NCBI RefSeq assembly: GCF_001297015.1
Contig: NZ_LIGE01000025.1
Coordinates: 744,001 to 808,000 of the forward strand
Length of the DNA: 64,000 bases
Direction of reading: 5' to 3'
Source of the DNA: Pseudomonas sp. RIT-PI-r
GTDB taxonomy: Bacteria; Pseudomonadota; Gammaproteobacteria; Pseudomonadales; Pseudomonadaceae
Shown here in pieces: positions 16,640 through 26,211 of the stretch; the stretch's first letter is position 1, and the number at the start of each line of letters is the position of its first letter. The position numbers were made by a program, and so were the translations under genes. A model generated the notes under the pieces. The model saw only the letters and a program-made list of their open reading frames with translations. It was not told the DNA's origin and made no database searches.

Positions 16640-17572
16640 TCAGGTATTGAGCGGCGATTGCGGCGTATCGGGGTTGAGTTGCCGGCGGCGAAATTGCCCC
16701 GGCGGCTGGCCGTGAATCTGGCGAAAACGTCGGGAGAAATACGCCTCGTCCGCGAAGCCGCACAGCCGCGCCACCTCGCCCACCGAGCGCGTGCTGTTGA
16801 GCAGGAAATTGCGCGCCGCGTGCATCCTGCGTTCGAGCACCAGTTCGGTGAAGGTTTTGCCGATTTCCTTGCGTAGCCAGTGCGTCAGGTAGGTCGGTGA
16901 CAGGTACGTCGCCGCCGCCACTTTGATCAGATTGAGGTCGGGGTCGGCGATGTTCTTGCGCAAGTATTCGAACATTCGGCTCAGCGCATCCCGGCGGCTG
17001 ACCTCGGCCGCATTCTCTTCGGCCAGACGCTTGAGTGGTTCGGCATACAGAAAACACACGCTGCCAATCAGTTGCAACAGCAAGCCCTTGAGCATCTCAC
17101 GCGTACCAAACTGACGATTTTCGTCGAGGGTGCGCATCTGCTCGATCAAGGCACAGACCTTGTGGAAATCCTGATCGCCCAAAATGAAATCCAGATGCTC
17201 CTGAAAACGGAATGGCGACAACTCTGGCGCCAAGAGGATTGACACTTCTTCCAGATCCATCGGATCGCACTGCAAGTGCGGCAAAAGAAAGGTCTGGGAA
17301 AAATTGATCACCATGAAATTGCTGTCCGCCGGATGCGGGATCACATGCACACGGTGCGGCAGGATGAACGCCAGCGTGTTACGCGGGAATGGACGCACGA
17401 CGTTGCCGATGTGCTGCACGGTGTCGCCACCGAGGTTGACCTGAATCTGGAAATACTCGTGACGATGGGGCCCGGTCTCGGCCCGACGGCCCTTTTTGTC
17501 GCGGATGTAGAAGTCCGTCAGCTCGCTGCGCTGCTGCATGACATAAGTGGGAATACGACTGGGGGACGACAT
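16640..17572 (-). CDS. AraC-family regulator of the adjacent MFS/FAH operon
   Basis: A 310-residue AraC regulator with an N-terminal cupin sensor (HRHEYFQIQVNLGG is the typical metal/sugar-binding strand region) and a C-terminal double HTH ending GEVARLCGFADEAYFSRRFRQIHG. It is divergent from the four-gene MFS-FAH-SDR-hydroxyacid dehydrogenase operon across a 558-base gap and probably activates it. The effector is unknown. Confidence 0.83.
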   Translation of the reverse strand: MSSPSRIPTYVMQQRSELTDFYIRDKKGRRAETGPHRHEYFQIQVNLGGDTVQHIGNVVRPFPRNTLAFILPHRVHVIPHPADSNFMVINFSQTFLLPHLQCDPMDLEEVSILLAPELSPFRFQEHLDFILGDQDFHKVCALIEQMRTLDENRQFGTREMLKGLLLQLIGSVCFLYAEPLKRLAEENAAEVSRRDALSRMFEYLRKNIADPDLNLIKVAAATYLSPTYLTHWLRKEIGKTFTELVLERRMHAARNFLLNSTRSVGEVARLCGFADEAYFSRRFRQIHGQPPGQFRRRQLNPDTPQSPLNT

Positions 17573-18130
17573 CGGCGCGCAATCCTCGACGGGTATTTAC
17601 AGTGAGCAGGCGACCTTCATCTTGCCGAAAAGCCAGCCGCGCACGCAAGCAGTCATACGATGACATCCGTTTGGAATGATTTTTTTGCCTGGGCGGTGGC
17701 GTTTTGCCTGTCCAAAAAACCCTGCAACCAAGAGAAATATTTTTTCTATAACTATCAATATGTTGAAAGAGTCTTCGAATAAAACCCTCGGCCATTCGCC
17801 CATTTGAATTCTTGGACACGTTTCACAACGCGATTCCCATCGAGAAAAAATGATCTAACCCCTTGGTTGATTTACCGATGTTGTACGACCACTGTTGAAC
17901 GACGCAGCCCAACCTCCTCCAAAAATAATCAAAGGTGTGCACGTCATGATGTTGCTATTGCCCCTCGCCGCCCCTCCCGACATCCCTCCGATCACGCCGC
18001 CCGCAAGACGTCTCTGAACGTCCGCCGCCGACAGCCAGTTCCGTTCGATTGCTATGCCCCGACCCTCGCGGGCAACGCCTTCGGCTGCTCGAAAACATCT
18101 CGATTCTTCTAACAATAACGAGGTCTCTTC
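17573..18130. other. 558-base divergent intergenic region
   Basis: No convincing gene. It should contain the promoters of the AraC regulator and of the MFS operon. An AT-rich stretch around 17725-17770 (AGAAATATTTTTTCTATAAC) stands out in otherwise GC-rich DNA and is a likely regulator/promoter site. GAGG lies about seven bases before the MFS ATG. Confidence 0.4.
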
Positions 18131-19480
18131 ATGTCCAATTCACATGCTTCCCAAGCCAGCGTGCCGCCGGTGATCGCCGGCCCACGAGACGCCGTGGTGC
18201 CGCAACGCCTGCCCTCTCGGCGTCGCTGGTTCATGCTCTCGCTGCTGCTGATTGCGACGATCATCAACTACATCGATCGGGTCAATATCTCGATCGCCGC
18301 GCCGTTCATGGCCAAGGACCTGGGTCTGGACAAGATCGAGATGGGCCTGATTTTCTCGGCATTTGCCTGGACGTATGCCTTAGCCCTGGTGCCTGCCGGG
18401 TTTATCGCCGACCGCTTCGGTTCGCGCTTCACTTACGGTGTTTCATTGATCAGTTGGTCAACGGTGACCGTGTGCCAGGGGTTTGCCACGGGCTTCGCTT
18501 CGTTGTTCGGCTTGCGTCTGGCGGTCGGCGCCATGGAAGCCCCGGCATTTCCGGCCAACAGCCGCGCGGTCACGGTGTGGTTCCCGGCGCGAGAGCGCGG
18601 GCTGGCGAGCAGCATTTACGTGTGCGGTCAGTACCTGGGCACGGCATTGTTCACCGGCGCCCTGCTCTGGCTGGCGACCACCTTCGACTGGCGTCACGTG
18701 TTCTACAGCACCGGCGTGCTTGGCATCGTATTCGGCGTGTTGTGGCTGTATCTGTATCGCGACCCGTTGAACTGCAAGAAAGTCAGCAAGGCCGAATTGC
18801 AATACATCGAAGCCGGTGGTGGCTTGGTCAAAAGCAGTCAGGAGCGCACCAAATTCAACTGGCGACAGATCGCTGAACTGTTCAGCTATCGGCAAATCTG
18901 GGCGATTTGCATCGGCAAGTTCGCCAGCACTTCGGCGCTGTATTTCTTCCTGACCTGGTTCCCCACCTACCTGATCGAAGAACGCAAACTGACCATGATC
19001 AAGGCCGGGATCTTCGCCGTCCTGCCATTCGTGGGCGCCACGGTCGGCATCCTTCTCGCCGGCATTGTCTCGGACTTGCTGATCCGCCGTGGCTACTCGA
19101 TGTCATTTGCCCGCAAGTTGCCGCTGGTGATCGGTTCAATGCTGGGCATGTCCATCGTGCTGGTGAATTTCACCGACTCGAACCTGATCTGCATTGCCGT
19201 ACTGAGCATCGCGTTCTTCGCGCAAGGCATCGCGTCATCTTCGTGGGCAGCAGTGTCAGAAGTGGCGCCCAAGGAACTGATCGGGCTGACCGGCGGGATC
19301 ACCAGCCTGGCCGCGAACATCGGCGGCATCGTCACGCCCATCGTGATTGGCGCGATTGTTCACGCCACCGGGTCATTTGCCTGGGCCTTCTGGTTTATCG
19401 GCGGCGTGGCCCTGATCGGCACCCTCTCCTATTCGCTGTTGTTGGGCCGCTTGTACCGCATCGAATTGAAGGTGCGTTGA
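18131..19480 (+). CDS. MFS transporter, anion:cation symporter type
   Basis: A 449-residue major-facilitator protein with 12 predicted membrane segments, resembling the ACS family (glucarate, hexuronate, phthalate permeases). Marks are IINYIDRVNISIAAPFMAKD in helix 1 and the cytoplasmic ADRFGSR loop. It likely imports an organic or sugar acid by proton symport across the inner membrane. It is the first gene of an operon with an FAH-family hydrolase, an SDR and a 2-hydroxyacid dehydrogenase, and is divergent from an AraC regulator. The substrate is inferred only by class. Confidence 0.87.
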   Translation: MSNSHASQASVPPVIAGPRDAVVPQRLPSRRRWFMLSLLLIATIINYIDRVNISIAAPFMAKDLGLDKIEMGLIFSAFAWTYALALVPAGFIADRFGSRFTYGVSLISWSTVTVCQGFATGFASLFGLRLAVGAMEAPAFPANSRAVTVWFPARERGLASSIYVCGQYLGTALFTGALLWLATTFDWRHVFYSTGVLGIVFGVLWLYLYRDPLNCKKVSKAELQYIEAGGGLVKSSQERTKFNWRQIAELFSYRQIWAICIGKFASTSALYFFLTWFPTYLIEERKLTMIKAGIFAVLPFVGATVGILLAGIVSDLLIRRGYSMSFARKLPLVIGSMLGMSIVLVNFTDSNLICIAVLSIAFFAQGIASSSWAAVSEVAPKELIGLTGGITSLAANIGGIVTPIVIGAIVHATGSFAWAFWFIGGVALIGTLSYSLLLGRLYRIELKVR

Positions 19481-19579
19481 GCCCACGAACACCGTTTTCT
19501 CCAACAAGAGGCGGCATTCGTCCAACTTCGCCAACGATTGCCGCCGTACGCTGACTCTCCAGACAAGGACAACAACAGG

Positions 19580-20272
19580 ATGAACATGACCGAATACGCC
19601 TTCACCCCGGATCTGCCCGTGACCCTGCCCATCGTCGGCAGTCAACAACGGTTTCCCGTCGGTCGAGTGTTCTGTGTCGGCCGTAATTACCCATGGCCAG
19701 ATACCCAAGGGCAGTCGCGCCAGCCGCCGGTGTTTTTCATGAAACCTTCGAGCAGCGTTGTCGATGCTATCGGTGAGGTGGCGTTCCCGTCGTTGACCGA
19801 AGACTTCGCCCACGAAATCGAACTGGTGGTGGCCATCGGTGAAGGCGGCGCCGATATCCCTGAAAGCGAAGCCTTGGCCTATGTCTGGGGCTACGCTGCC
19901 GGGCTCGACCTGACCCGTCGCGATGTTCAGCGCACCGCCAAGAGCAACGGTTTGCCGTGGGAAGGAGCCAAGGTGTTCGACGGCGCCGCGCCGATGACGG
20001 CGATTGTGCCGGTGACACGCGCCGGTCATCCCGAAGGTGAGTTGTGGCTGAACGTCAACGGCGAGGAACGTCAGCGCGACAGCCTCGACAGCCAGATCTG
20101 GTCGGTCGCTGAAGTCATCAGCCGGATCTCCCGATCCGTGGCGCTCAGGGCCGGCGACTTGATCATGACCGGCAGCCCGGCCGGCGTCGACGGATTGCAT
20201 CCGGGCGATGTGATCAACGCCGGAATCGACGGTATCGGCCAACTCGAAATGCGCGTCGGCCCACGGGCCTGA
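19580..20272 (+). CDS. fumarylacetoacetate hydrolase-family protein
   Basis: A 230-residue FAH-family enzyme resembling fumarylpyruvate hydrolases and 3-deoxy-diketo-acid hydrolases. Metal-ligand acidic residues are in FAHEIELVVAIGEG; GYAAGLDLTRRDVQ and the C-terminal MTGSPAGVDGLHPGD are conserved in the family. It would cleave a C-C bond in a 2,4-diketo acid, releasing pyruvate. ATG 19580 is chosen with AAGGAC 11 bases upstream; ATG 19586 is possible. It sits between the MFS and SDR genes on the same strand with short gaps. Confidence 0.84.
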   Translation: MNMTEYAFTPDLPVTLPIVGSQQRFPVGRVFCVGRNYPWPDTQGQSRQPPVFFMKPSSSVVDAIGEVAFPSLTEDFAHEIELVVAIGEGGADIPESEALAYVWGYAAGLDLTRRDVQRTAKSNGLPWEGAKVFDGAAPMTAIVPVTRAGHPEGELWLNVNGEERQRDSLDSQIWSVAEVISRISRSVALRAGDLIMTGSPAGVDGLHPGDVINAGIDGIGQLEMRVGPRA

Positions 20273-20316
20273 ACCGCTCGCACGCCTTTGTGATTTGAAG
20301 ACAGGAGAACAACAAC

Positions 20317-21081
20317 ATGTCCATCACTCAACCTTTGAAAGTCGCGCTGGTCACCGGCGCTGGCAGTGGCATCGGCCGCTCCGTGGCGCTTGGCCTGATG
20401 GCCGACGGTTACACCGTGGTGCTTGCCGGGCGCCGGCCGGAACCTTTGCAGACGCTGGTCGAACTGGCGGCGAGCGAAGGCCACGAAGCCTTGGCGGTGC
20501 CCACCGATGTGCGCGACGCGGCCAGTGTCGATGCGCTGTTCGCAAGCATTGCCGAGGTCTACGGACGCCTGGATGTAGTCTTCAACAATGCCGGGGTCAA
20601 TGCCCCCGCCGTGCCCTTGGATGAACTGACGTTCGAACAATGGCGAAACGTGATCGACACCAATCTCAACGGGGTTTTCCTGTGTGCCCGTGGCGCCTTC
20701 GCACTCATGCGTCGCCAGCAGCCTCAGGGCGGCCGGATTATCAATAACGGTTCGATTTCGGCACACACGCCGCGTCCGTTCAGCAGTGCTTACACCGCCA
20801 GCAAACATGCAGTGCTGGGGCTGACCAAATCCCTGGCGCTGGACGGTCGCGAATTCAACATCGCTTGCAGCCAGATCGACATCGGCAACGCCTTGACCGA
20901 AATGTCGGTGCGCATGACCAAAGGCGTACGCCAGGCCAACGGCACTGTCGCCGTCGAGCCAATGGTCGACGTCAAGCATGTCGCCGATGCCGTGCGCTAT
21001 ATCGCCGGCCTGCCGCTGTCGGCCAACGTTCTGAACATGACCGTCATGGCCACCGCCATGCCGTTTGCCGGCCGCGGTTGA
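20317..21081 (+). CDS. SDR-family oxidoreductase in the sugar-acid-type operon
   Basis: A 254-residue classical SDR with TGAGSGIG (residues ~14-21), NNAG, the catalytic serine in NNGSISAH and the YxxxK pair in SSAYTASKH. It likely oxidises a hydroxyl of the operon's substrate with NAD(P)+. In known L-fucose/L-rhamnose non-phosphorylative routes, an SDR supplies the diketo acid used by an FAH hydrolase, which fits this gene order. GGAG precedes the ATG. Confidence 0.85.
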   Translation: MSITQPLKVALVTGAGSGIGRSVALGLMADGYTVVLAGRRPEPLQTLVELAASEGHEALAVPTDVRDAASVDALFASIAEVYGRLDVVFNNAGVNAPAVPLDELTFEQWRNVIDTNLNGVFLCARGAFALMRRQQPQGGRIINNGSISAHTPRPFSSAYTASKHAVLGLTKSLALDGREFNIACSQIDIGNALTEMSVRMTKGVRQANGTVAVEPMVDVKHVADAVRYIAGLPLSANVLNMTVMATAMPFAGRG

Positions 21082-21112
21082 GCCGGCCTTTTATTCGGTA
21101 AGTGAGGTTTAC

Positions 21113-22069
21113 ATGAAGCCAGAAGTCTTGCAGCTCAGCCCGATCCTGATACCTGAAATCAATGCGCGTCTCGACGAACTGTTTACCGTCAGACGCTACT
21201 TCCAACAGGCGGATAAACCGGCCTATTTGCAGGAACACGGCGCCAACATTCGTGGCGTGATCACCGGCGGCCACACCGGCATCACCCAGGCTGTCATGGC
21301 GCAACTGCCCAAGCTTGAAGTGGTGGCGGTCAACGGCGTCGGTACCGATGCCGTTGACCTGGCGTACGCCCGGGATCGCGGAATCCGCGTGACGGCGACC
21401 ATCGGCGCGTTGACCGAAGACGTCGCCGACCTCGCCATCGGCTTGCTGCTGTCGGTATGCCGCGGCCTGTGCACCAGCGATCGCTACGTGCGCTCCGGCC
21501 AATGGCCGCACAGCGCGACTCCGCTGGCACCGTTGCCTCTGGCTCGTCAGGTCTCCGGCATGCGTATCGGCATCGTCGGCATGGGCCGGGTTGGCCGTGC
21601 GGTCGCCACTCGCGCCGCCGCATTTGGCTGTCCGATCAGCTACACCGATCTGCAACCAATGAGCGATGTGAACCACACCTTCGTTGCCGACCTCAAGCAG
21701 TTGGCCCGCGACAGCGATGCATTGATTCTCGCGGCCGCTGCCGACAAGGCTGAAGCCATCATCAACGCAGAAGTGCTACAGGCACTGGGCAAGGGTGGCT
21801 ATCTGATCAACGTGGCACGGGGCAAACTGGTCAACGAGACCGACTTGGTGGCGGCCTTGGCCGCGGGCGAAATTGCCGGTGCCGGGCTGGACGTGTTCGT
21901 CGATGAACCGAACGTGCCGCAAGCCTTGTTCGGCAACGAACACGTGGTATTGCAGCCGCATCGCGCCAGCGCGACATTGCAGACGCGTACGCGAATGGGG
22001 GAGATGGTGGTGGCCAGTCTGCTGGACAGCTTTGCCGGGAAAACACCGCAAGGATGCGTCACCGGCTAA
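21113..22069 (+). CDS. D-isomer-specific 2-hydroxyacid dehydrogenase
   Basis: A 318-residue protein of the glyoxylate/hydroxypyruvate reductase type. The NAD loop is GIVGMGRVGRAV, the substrate-binding Arg lies in INVARGKLVNE and the catalytic His in LQPHRASAT. It reduces a 2-oxo acid or oxidises a D-2-hydroxyacid. ATG 21113 follows GTGAGG at five bases. It is the last gene of the operon and ends against a hairpin shared with the convergent TonB receptor gene. Confidence 0.86.
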   Translation: MKPEVLQLSPILIPEINARLDELFTVRRYFQQADKPAYLQEHGANIRGVITGGHTGITQAVMAQLPKLEVVAVNGVGTDAVDLAYARDRGIRVTATIGALTEDVADLAIGLLLSVCRGLCTSDRYVRSGQWPHSATPLAPLPLARQVSGMRIGIVGMGRVGRAVATRAAAFGCPISYTDLQPMSDVNHTFVADLKQLARDSDALILAAAADKAEAIINAEVLQALGKGGYLINVARGKLVNETDLVAALAAGEIAGAGLDVFVDEPNVPQALFGNEHVVLQPHRASATLQTRTRMGEMVVASLLDSFAGKTPQGCVTG

Positions 22070-22080
22070 GCCCTGATCTC

Positions 22081-22103
22081 AGCGGGGGCCAACGGCCCCC
22101 GCT
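22081..22103. terminator. hairpin between convergent operon and TonB receptor gene
   Basis: AGCGGGGGCC / GGCCCCCGCT with a three-base loop, placed between two convergent stop codons. There is no long T run on either side, so termination strength is uncertain. Confidence 0.6.
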
Positions 22104-22108
22104 GCGAA

Positions 22109-24235
22109 TCACAACGTATAGGCAATCCCGACCTGCACCGTTCTCGGCGCACCGGGATAGGCGTAGACGTTGCCGAACGCGCCTTCTTCGTAATCACGGT
22201 CAAACAGGTTCTTCACATCGAGGTTGAGCCGCACTTTGTCGTTGACCTTGTAGAAACCGAGCAGGTCGACGACGGTGTAGCTGCCCATCGAGAACGCGGT
22301 GTTGGCCGTTTGCCCGGCGCGCTCATCGACATACTTCAACCCTGTGCCCAGACCCAGGCCTTTGAAAGTGCCGTCCTGAAACTCATAGACGTTGAGCAGG
22401 CTGAAGCTGTTCTGCGGGATGTTCATCAGGCGTGTGCCAGAACGAATCACATTGTCCTTGGTGACCTCGGCATCCACATAGGCGTAACCGCCGATCACTC
22501 GCCACTCAGGGGTGAGATTGCCGGCGACGTTCAAGTCAAAACCACGACTGCGCACTTCCCCCGCCGCCACACTGAACGTCGAGTCCACGGGATCGGTGGT
22601 CAGCACGTTACGCTTTTCGATCTGATAGATCGCAGCATCGACGCTCAACTGCTGATCCAGCGCCTCCCACTTCACCCCCATCTCCCAGGATTTACCTTTC
22701 TCGGGTTCAAAACCACCGCCCTGGCGACTGGCGCCGGTGTTGGGTTTGAACGAGCGCGCGGTGTCGGCGTAAAGCGCAACCGCGTCGGTCAAGTCGTAGG
22801 ACACGCCCAAACGCGGAGTGACCGCGTTGTCACTGGCCTGCCAGTTTTTGCCGCCCGGCACGTAGGTTTCATAATCGTGTTCGAAACGCTCGAAACGCGC
22901 CCCGGCGAGCACTTTCAAGCGCTCGGTCAGCGCCACTTGATCCTGCACGAACGCTGCGTAGGTTTTGAGATTTTCTTTGTCGTGAGTCGGTGTTCGGGTC
23001 AATGCCGGGCGAGGCTGACCGTAGACCGGGTTGAAAATGTCGATCGGGTAGGCGCCGATTGCACCGCTGGAGCGCTGGATAATCGACTGGTAGTCGTAAT
23101 CTTCGTACTCGACGCCGGCCAGCAACGTGTGCTGCAAGCCGCCCAGGGTGAAGTGGCCAGTCAGGTTGAGTTGGCTGTCCTTGTCTGTCCACTCGAGCTT
23201 GCGGTAGTTGAAGTTGCGTCCCAGTGTTCGGCCATCAGCGCCGATGCCATTCGCCTCGATCGCGTCGCCCTTGAGCGAGCCGTCGAGCCACTGGAAACCG
23301 CCGCCCAATGTCCAGTCATCATTGAGCATGTGCTCGAAACGCAACTGCGCCATGTTGTTGTCGTTATGCAACTTGCCAACGTCTTTCTCGCCGAAGAACG
23401 TGTCACGCGAGGCGGTGCCGATCTGCTTGGGGTAACGCGTGACGCCACGGTCCAGCGGCGCGTTGTTGCGCATGAAGTCGCCCTCGAAGATCACCCGGGT
23501 AGCATCGGTTGCCTGCCAGGTCACGACCGGCGCCACACCATAGCGCTCAGTCTCGACATGATCGCGGAAAGTATCTCCACCCTCGCCGATGACATTGAGT
23601 CGGTAAGCCAGTCGACCGTCCTCGTCGATCGGACCGGAAGCGTCCAGCGTGCCGCGTTTCATGCCTTGGTCATTCAGTTGACTGCCCAATGTGACCTTGC
23701 TTTCCGGCAACGGCTGCTTGGAAACCACATTGAAGGTGCCGCCAGGGTCGCCACGTCCGTATAACATTGTGGCCGGCCCGCGCAGCACCTCCAGACGTTC
23801 AATGGTGTTGGCGTCAGGCATGTTCGGATAGCCGCGATTGATCGGGAAGCCATTGCGGTAAAACTCGCCGGTGGTGAAGCCGCGAACGGTAAACGTGGTC
23901 AGCCCCTGCCCGCCAAAATTGTTCGCCCGGCCCACGCCACCGGCGTAATCCAGTGCGTCCTGCAGACGCGTGGCGCCGAGGTCTTCGACGGCATCCCTGG
24001 ACACCACACTGATCGATTGAGGCGTTTCGTGAATCGAGGTATCGGTGCGCGTGGCGCTGGCAGAGCGCGTGGCGCGATAGCCTTGCACCGGCCCGTCGGC
24101 ACGTTCGTAGTCTGCGGCACCGATGACGTCGGTGGCTTCCAGCTCCAAGGCTGAAGTTTTTGTATCGGCCTCTTCAGCCCACGAAGAAGGCGACAAGGCT
24201 TGCAGCACGCAGATGGAAAGCAGAGTTCGACGCAT
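22109..24235 (-). CDS. TonB-dependent siderophore receptor
   Basis: A 708-residue outer-membrane receptor. A signal peptide is visible (MRRTLLSICVLQALSPSSWA, cut before EEAD). A plug domain follows (ETPQSISVVSRDAVEDLGA to VLRGPATMLYGRGDPGG) and then a 22-strand barrel ending VGIAYTL. It belongs to the FhuA/FiuA-like siderophore branch and would import a ferric siderophore with TonB-ExbBD. The final residue is Leu rather than the usual aromatic. A Fur-box-like sequence lies about 85-105 bases upstream. No synthesis genes for a siderophore adjoin it, so it may take up a foreign siderophore. The ligand is not predictable. Confidence 0.88.
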   Translation of the reverse strand: MRRTLLSICVLQALSPSSWAEEADTKTSALELEATDVIGAADYERADGPVQGYRATRSASATRTDTSIHETPQSISVVSRDAVEDLGATRLQDALDYAGGVGRANNFGGQGLTTFTVRGFTTGEFYRNGFPINRGYPNMPDANTIERLEVLRGPATMLYGRGDPGGTFNVVSKQPLPESKVTLGSQLNDQGMKRGTLDASGPIDEDGRLAYRLNVIGEGGDTFRDHVETERYGVAPVVTWQATDATRVIFEGDFMRNNAPLDRGVTRYPKQIGTASRDTFFGEKDVGKLHNDNNMAQLRFEHMLNDDWTLGGGFQWLDGSLKGDAIEANGIGADGRTLGRNFNYRKLEWTDKDSQLNLTGHFTLGGLQHTLLAGVEYEDYDYQSIIQRSSGAIGAYPIDIFNPVYGQPRPALTRTPTHDKENLKTYAAFVQDQVALTERLKVLAGARFERFEHDYETYVPGGKNWQASDNAVTPRLGVSYDLTDAVALYADTARSFKPNTGASRQGGGFEPEKGKSWEMGVKWEALDQQLSVDAAIYQIEKRNVLTTDPVDSTFSVAAGEVRSRGFDLNVAGNLTPEWRVIGGYAYVDAEVTKDNVIRSGTRLMNIPQNSFSLLNVYEFQDGTFKGLGLGTGLKYVDERAGQTANTAFSMGSYTVVDLLGFYKVNDKVRLNLDVKNLFDRDYEEGAFGNVYAYPGAPRTVQVGIAYTL

Positions 24236-24317
24236 GAGGTGAGAACCTTACGAATAAGCCAAAACGAAGGGCAGAACTGCCAGCAAAACGCGGCGCATGG
24301 TATACCAGTAATTTGCG

Positions 24318-24340
24318 TAATTGAAACTTATTCTTATTTG
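24318..24340 (-). promoter_or_regulatory. Fur-box-like operator
   Basis: On the minus strand the site reads approximately AAATAAGAATAAGTTTCAAT, close to the Fur hexamer pattern (AATAAG-AATAAG). It lies in the promoter region of the TonB receptor gene, about 85 bases upstream of its start. It predicts iron repression. Confidence 0.55.
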
Positions 24341-24545
24341 CCGCGAAAGTCAGGATTACCGAACCGAGTCAGCTTCGTGGCGAATGCCGCAGTCTTGATC
24401 GAGCTTTGAAGGGCAGATCGCTGCTTTTTTATTGATTGACCGACAAAAACCTATACATCAACTACAATCTGTACAACTATTCACCATTAGCACTCAAGCG
24501 TCCGCTCTGCGCCCTGCTGCCATTCATTACGCTGAATCCGTGCAC

Positions 24546-26084
24546 ATGAACAAAACCCATCGGCTGTGCCTGGTCCTCGGTGACCAACTGTCTTTTGATC
24601 TGGCTTCACTGACAGATCTGGATCGCGAGCACGACTGTGTGCTGATGGTCGAGGTCATGGAGGAAGCCACCCATGTTGCCCATCATCCGCAAAAGATCGC
24701 GCTGATCTTCAGCGCCATGCGTCACTTCGCTCAGGCGCTGGAGCAGCAGGGTCTGCGCGTGCATTACGTGACCCTCGACGACCCGCAGAACAGCGGCTCG
24801 GTACCCGGCGAATTAAGGCGCTGGCAGGCGCTGCTACAGGCGCACGCGTTGCACGTCACCGAGTGCGGAGACTGGCGTCTGGAGCAGTCGCTCAAGGATT
24901 GTGGCTTGCCGATCCACTGGCATGCTGACAACCGTTTCCTCTGCGCTCGCGACGAATTCCGCGTGTGGGCTGCTGGCAAAAAGCAGCTGCGCATGGAGTT
25001 CTTCTATCGCGAGATGCGCCGCAAAAGTCGCCTGTTGCTCAACGGTGACGGCACGCCGGTCGGCGGCGCCTGGAACTTCGATGAAGACAATCGCAAAACC
25101 TTGCCTAAACACGTAAAGGCGCCCTACCCGGTTGGTTTTGCCAACGATGCCATCACCCTCGACGTGCTCGCACTGGTCAAAGAACGCTTCGCCAGTCACT
25201 ACGGCAGTCTGGATACCTTCAACTACCCGGTGACACACGCCGACGCCCAGGCATTGTGGGCGTGGTTTCTCGACTACGGCCTGGCCGGCTTCGGCGACTA
25301 TCAAGACGCTATGGCCAGCGGCGAACCGTTTCTGTTCCATGCGCGTATCAGCGCCGCGCTCAATATCGGCTTGCTCGATCTACGGCAGCTGTGCAGCGAT
25401 GTCGAGTCTGCCTATTGGTCCGGCAGCATCGCACTGAACGCGGCCGAGGGTTTCATCCGTCAACTGATCGGCTGGCGCGAATACGTCCGCGGCGTTTACT
25501 GGCTGACCATGCCTGAGTACGCCGAGGGCAATGCTTTCGGTAACACCCGGCCTTTGCCCGAGTTTTACTGGACCGGCGCCACGCAGATGAACTGCATGCG
25601 CCAGGCCATCGGCCAAAGCCTCAAGCACGCCTACGCTCATCACATTCAGCGTCTGATGGTCACCGGCAATTTCGCCCTGCTCGCCGGCATCGCGCCGAGT
25701 CAGATCTGTGAGTGGTACCTGGCCATTTACATGGACGCGTTCGACTGGGTCGAGCTGCCCAACACCCTCGGCATGGTCATGCATGCCGATGGCGGTTACC
25801 TCGGCTCCAAGCCTTATTGCGCCAGCGGCCAGTACATCAATCGGATGTCCGACTACTGTCGCGACTGTGCTTACTCGGTGCGTGAAACCACGGCTGACAA
25901 CGCTTGCCCGTTCAATGCGTTGTACTGGCATTTTCTGATGCGCCACAGCGACCTGCTGCGCGGCAATCAGCGCATGGGCATGATGTACAAAAACCTCGAT
26001 CGCATGCCGCAAGAAAAACAGCAGGCACTGTGGCAACGCGGGCAGAGTCTGCTCGACCGACTGGATCGCGGCGAATCGTTATGA
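24546..26084 (+). CDS. cryptochrome/photolyase-related protein (FeS-BCP type)
   Basis: A 512-residue member of the deoxyribodipyrimidine photolyase-related family, which includes bacterial (6-4) photolyases carrying a 4Fe-4S cluster, FAD and a lumazine. The N-terminal LCLVLGDQLSFDLASL is typical. Four cysteines consistent with the cluster appear in MNCMRQAI-like and YCRDCAYS / NACPFNALYWHF segments near the C-terminus. HIQRLMVTGNFALLAGI and the DAFDWVELPNTLGM loop match the FAD region. ATG 24546 has a weak Shine-Dalgarno; the frame is open further upstream through the putative promoter. Monocistronic and probably light- or stress-regulated. Confidence 0.87.
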   Translation: MNKTHRLCLVLGDQLSFDLASLTDLDREHDCVLMVEVMEEATHVAHHPQKIALIFSAMRHFAQALEQQGLRVHYVTLDDPQNSGSVPGELRRWQALLQAHALHVTECGDWRLEQSLKDCGLPIHWHADNRFLCARDEFRVWAAGKKQLRMEFFYREMRRKSRLLLNGDGTPVGGAWNFDEDNRKTLPKHVKAPYPVGFANDAITLDVLALVKERFASHYGSLDTFNYPVTHADAQALWAWFLDYGLAGFGDYQDAMASGEPFLFHARISAALNIGLLDLRQLCSDVESAYWSGSIALNAAEGFIRQLIGWREYVRGVYWLTMPEYAEGNAFGNTRPLPEFYWTGATQMNCMRQAIGQSLKHAYAHHIQRLMVTGNFALLAGIAPSQICEWYLAIYMDAFDWVELPNTLGMVMHADGGYLGSKPYCASGQYINRMSDYCRDCAYSVRETTADNACPFNALYWHFLMRHSDLLRGNQRMGMMYKNLDRMPQEKQQALWQRGQSLLDRLDRGESL

Positions 26085-26211
26085 AAGCGCGCAAGCCTTG
26101 GACCTCGTGCAACTTAAACCAGAGACCTCGGGTCAATGGCTGACAAAACTTGTGAAGCTCACGGCCGTTCGCTGATTGCACGCAAGGCAAACAACTCACA
26201 ACGCATGAAGG

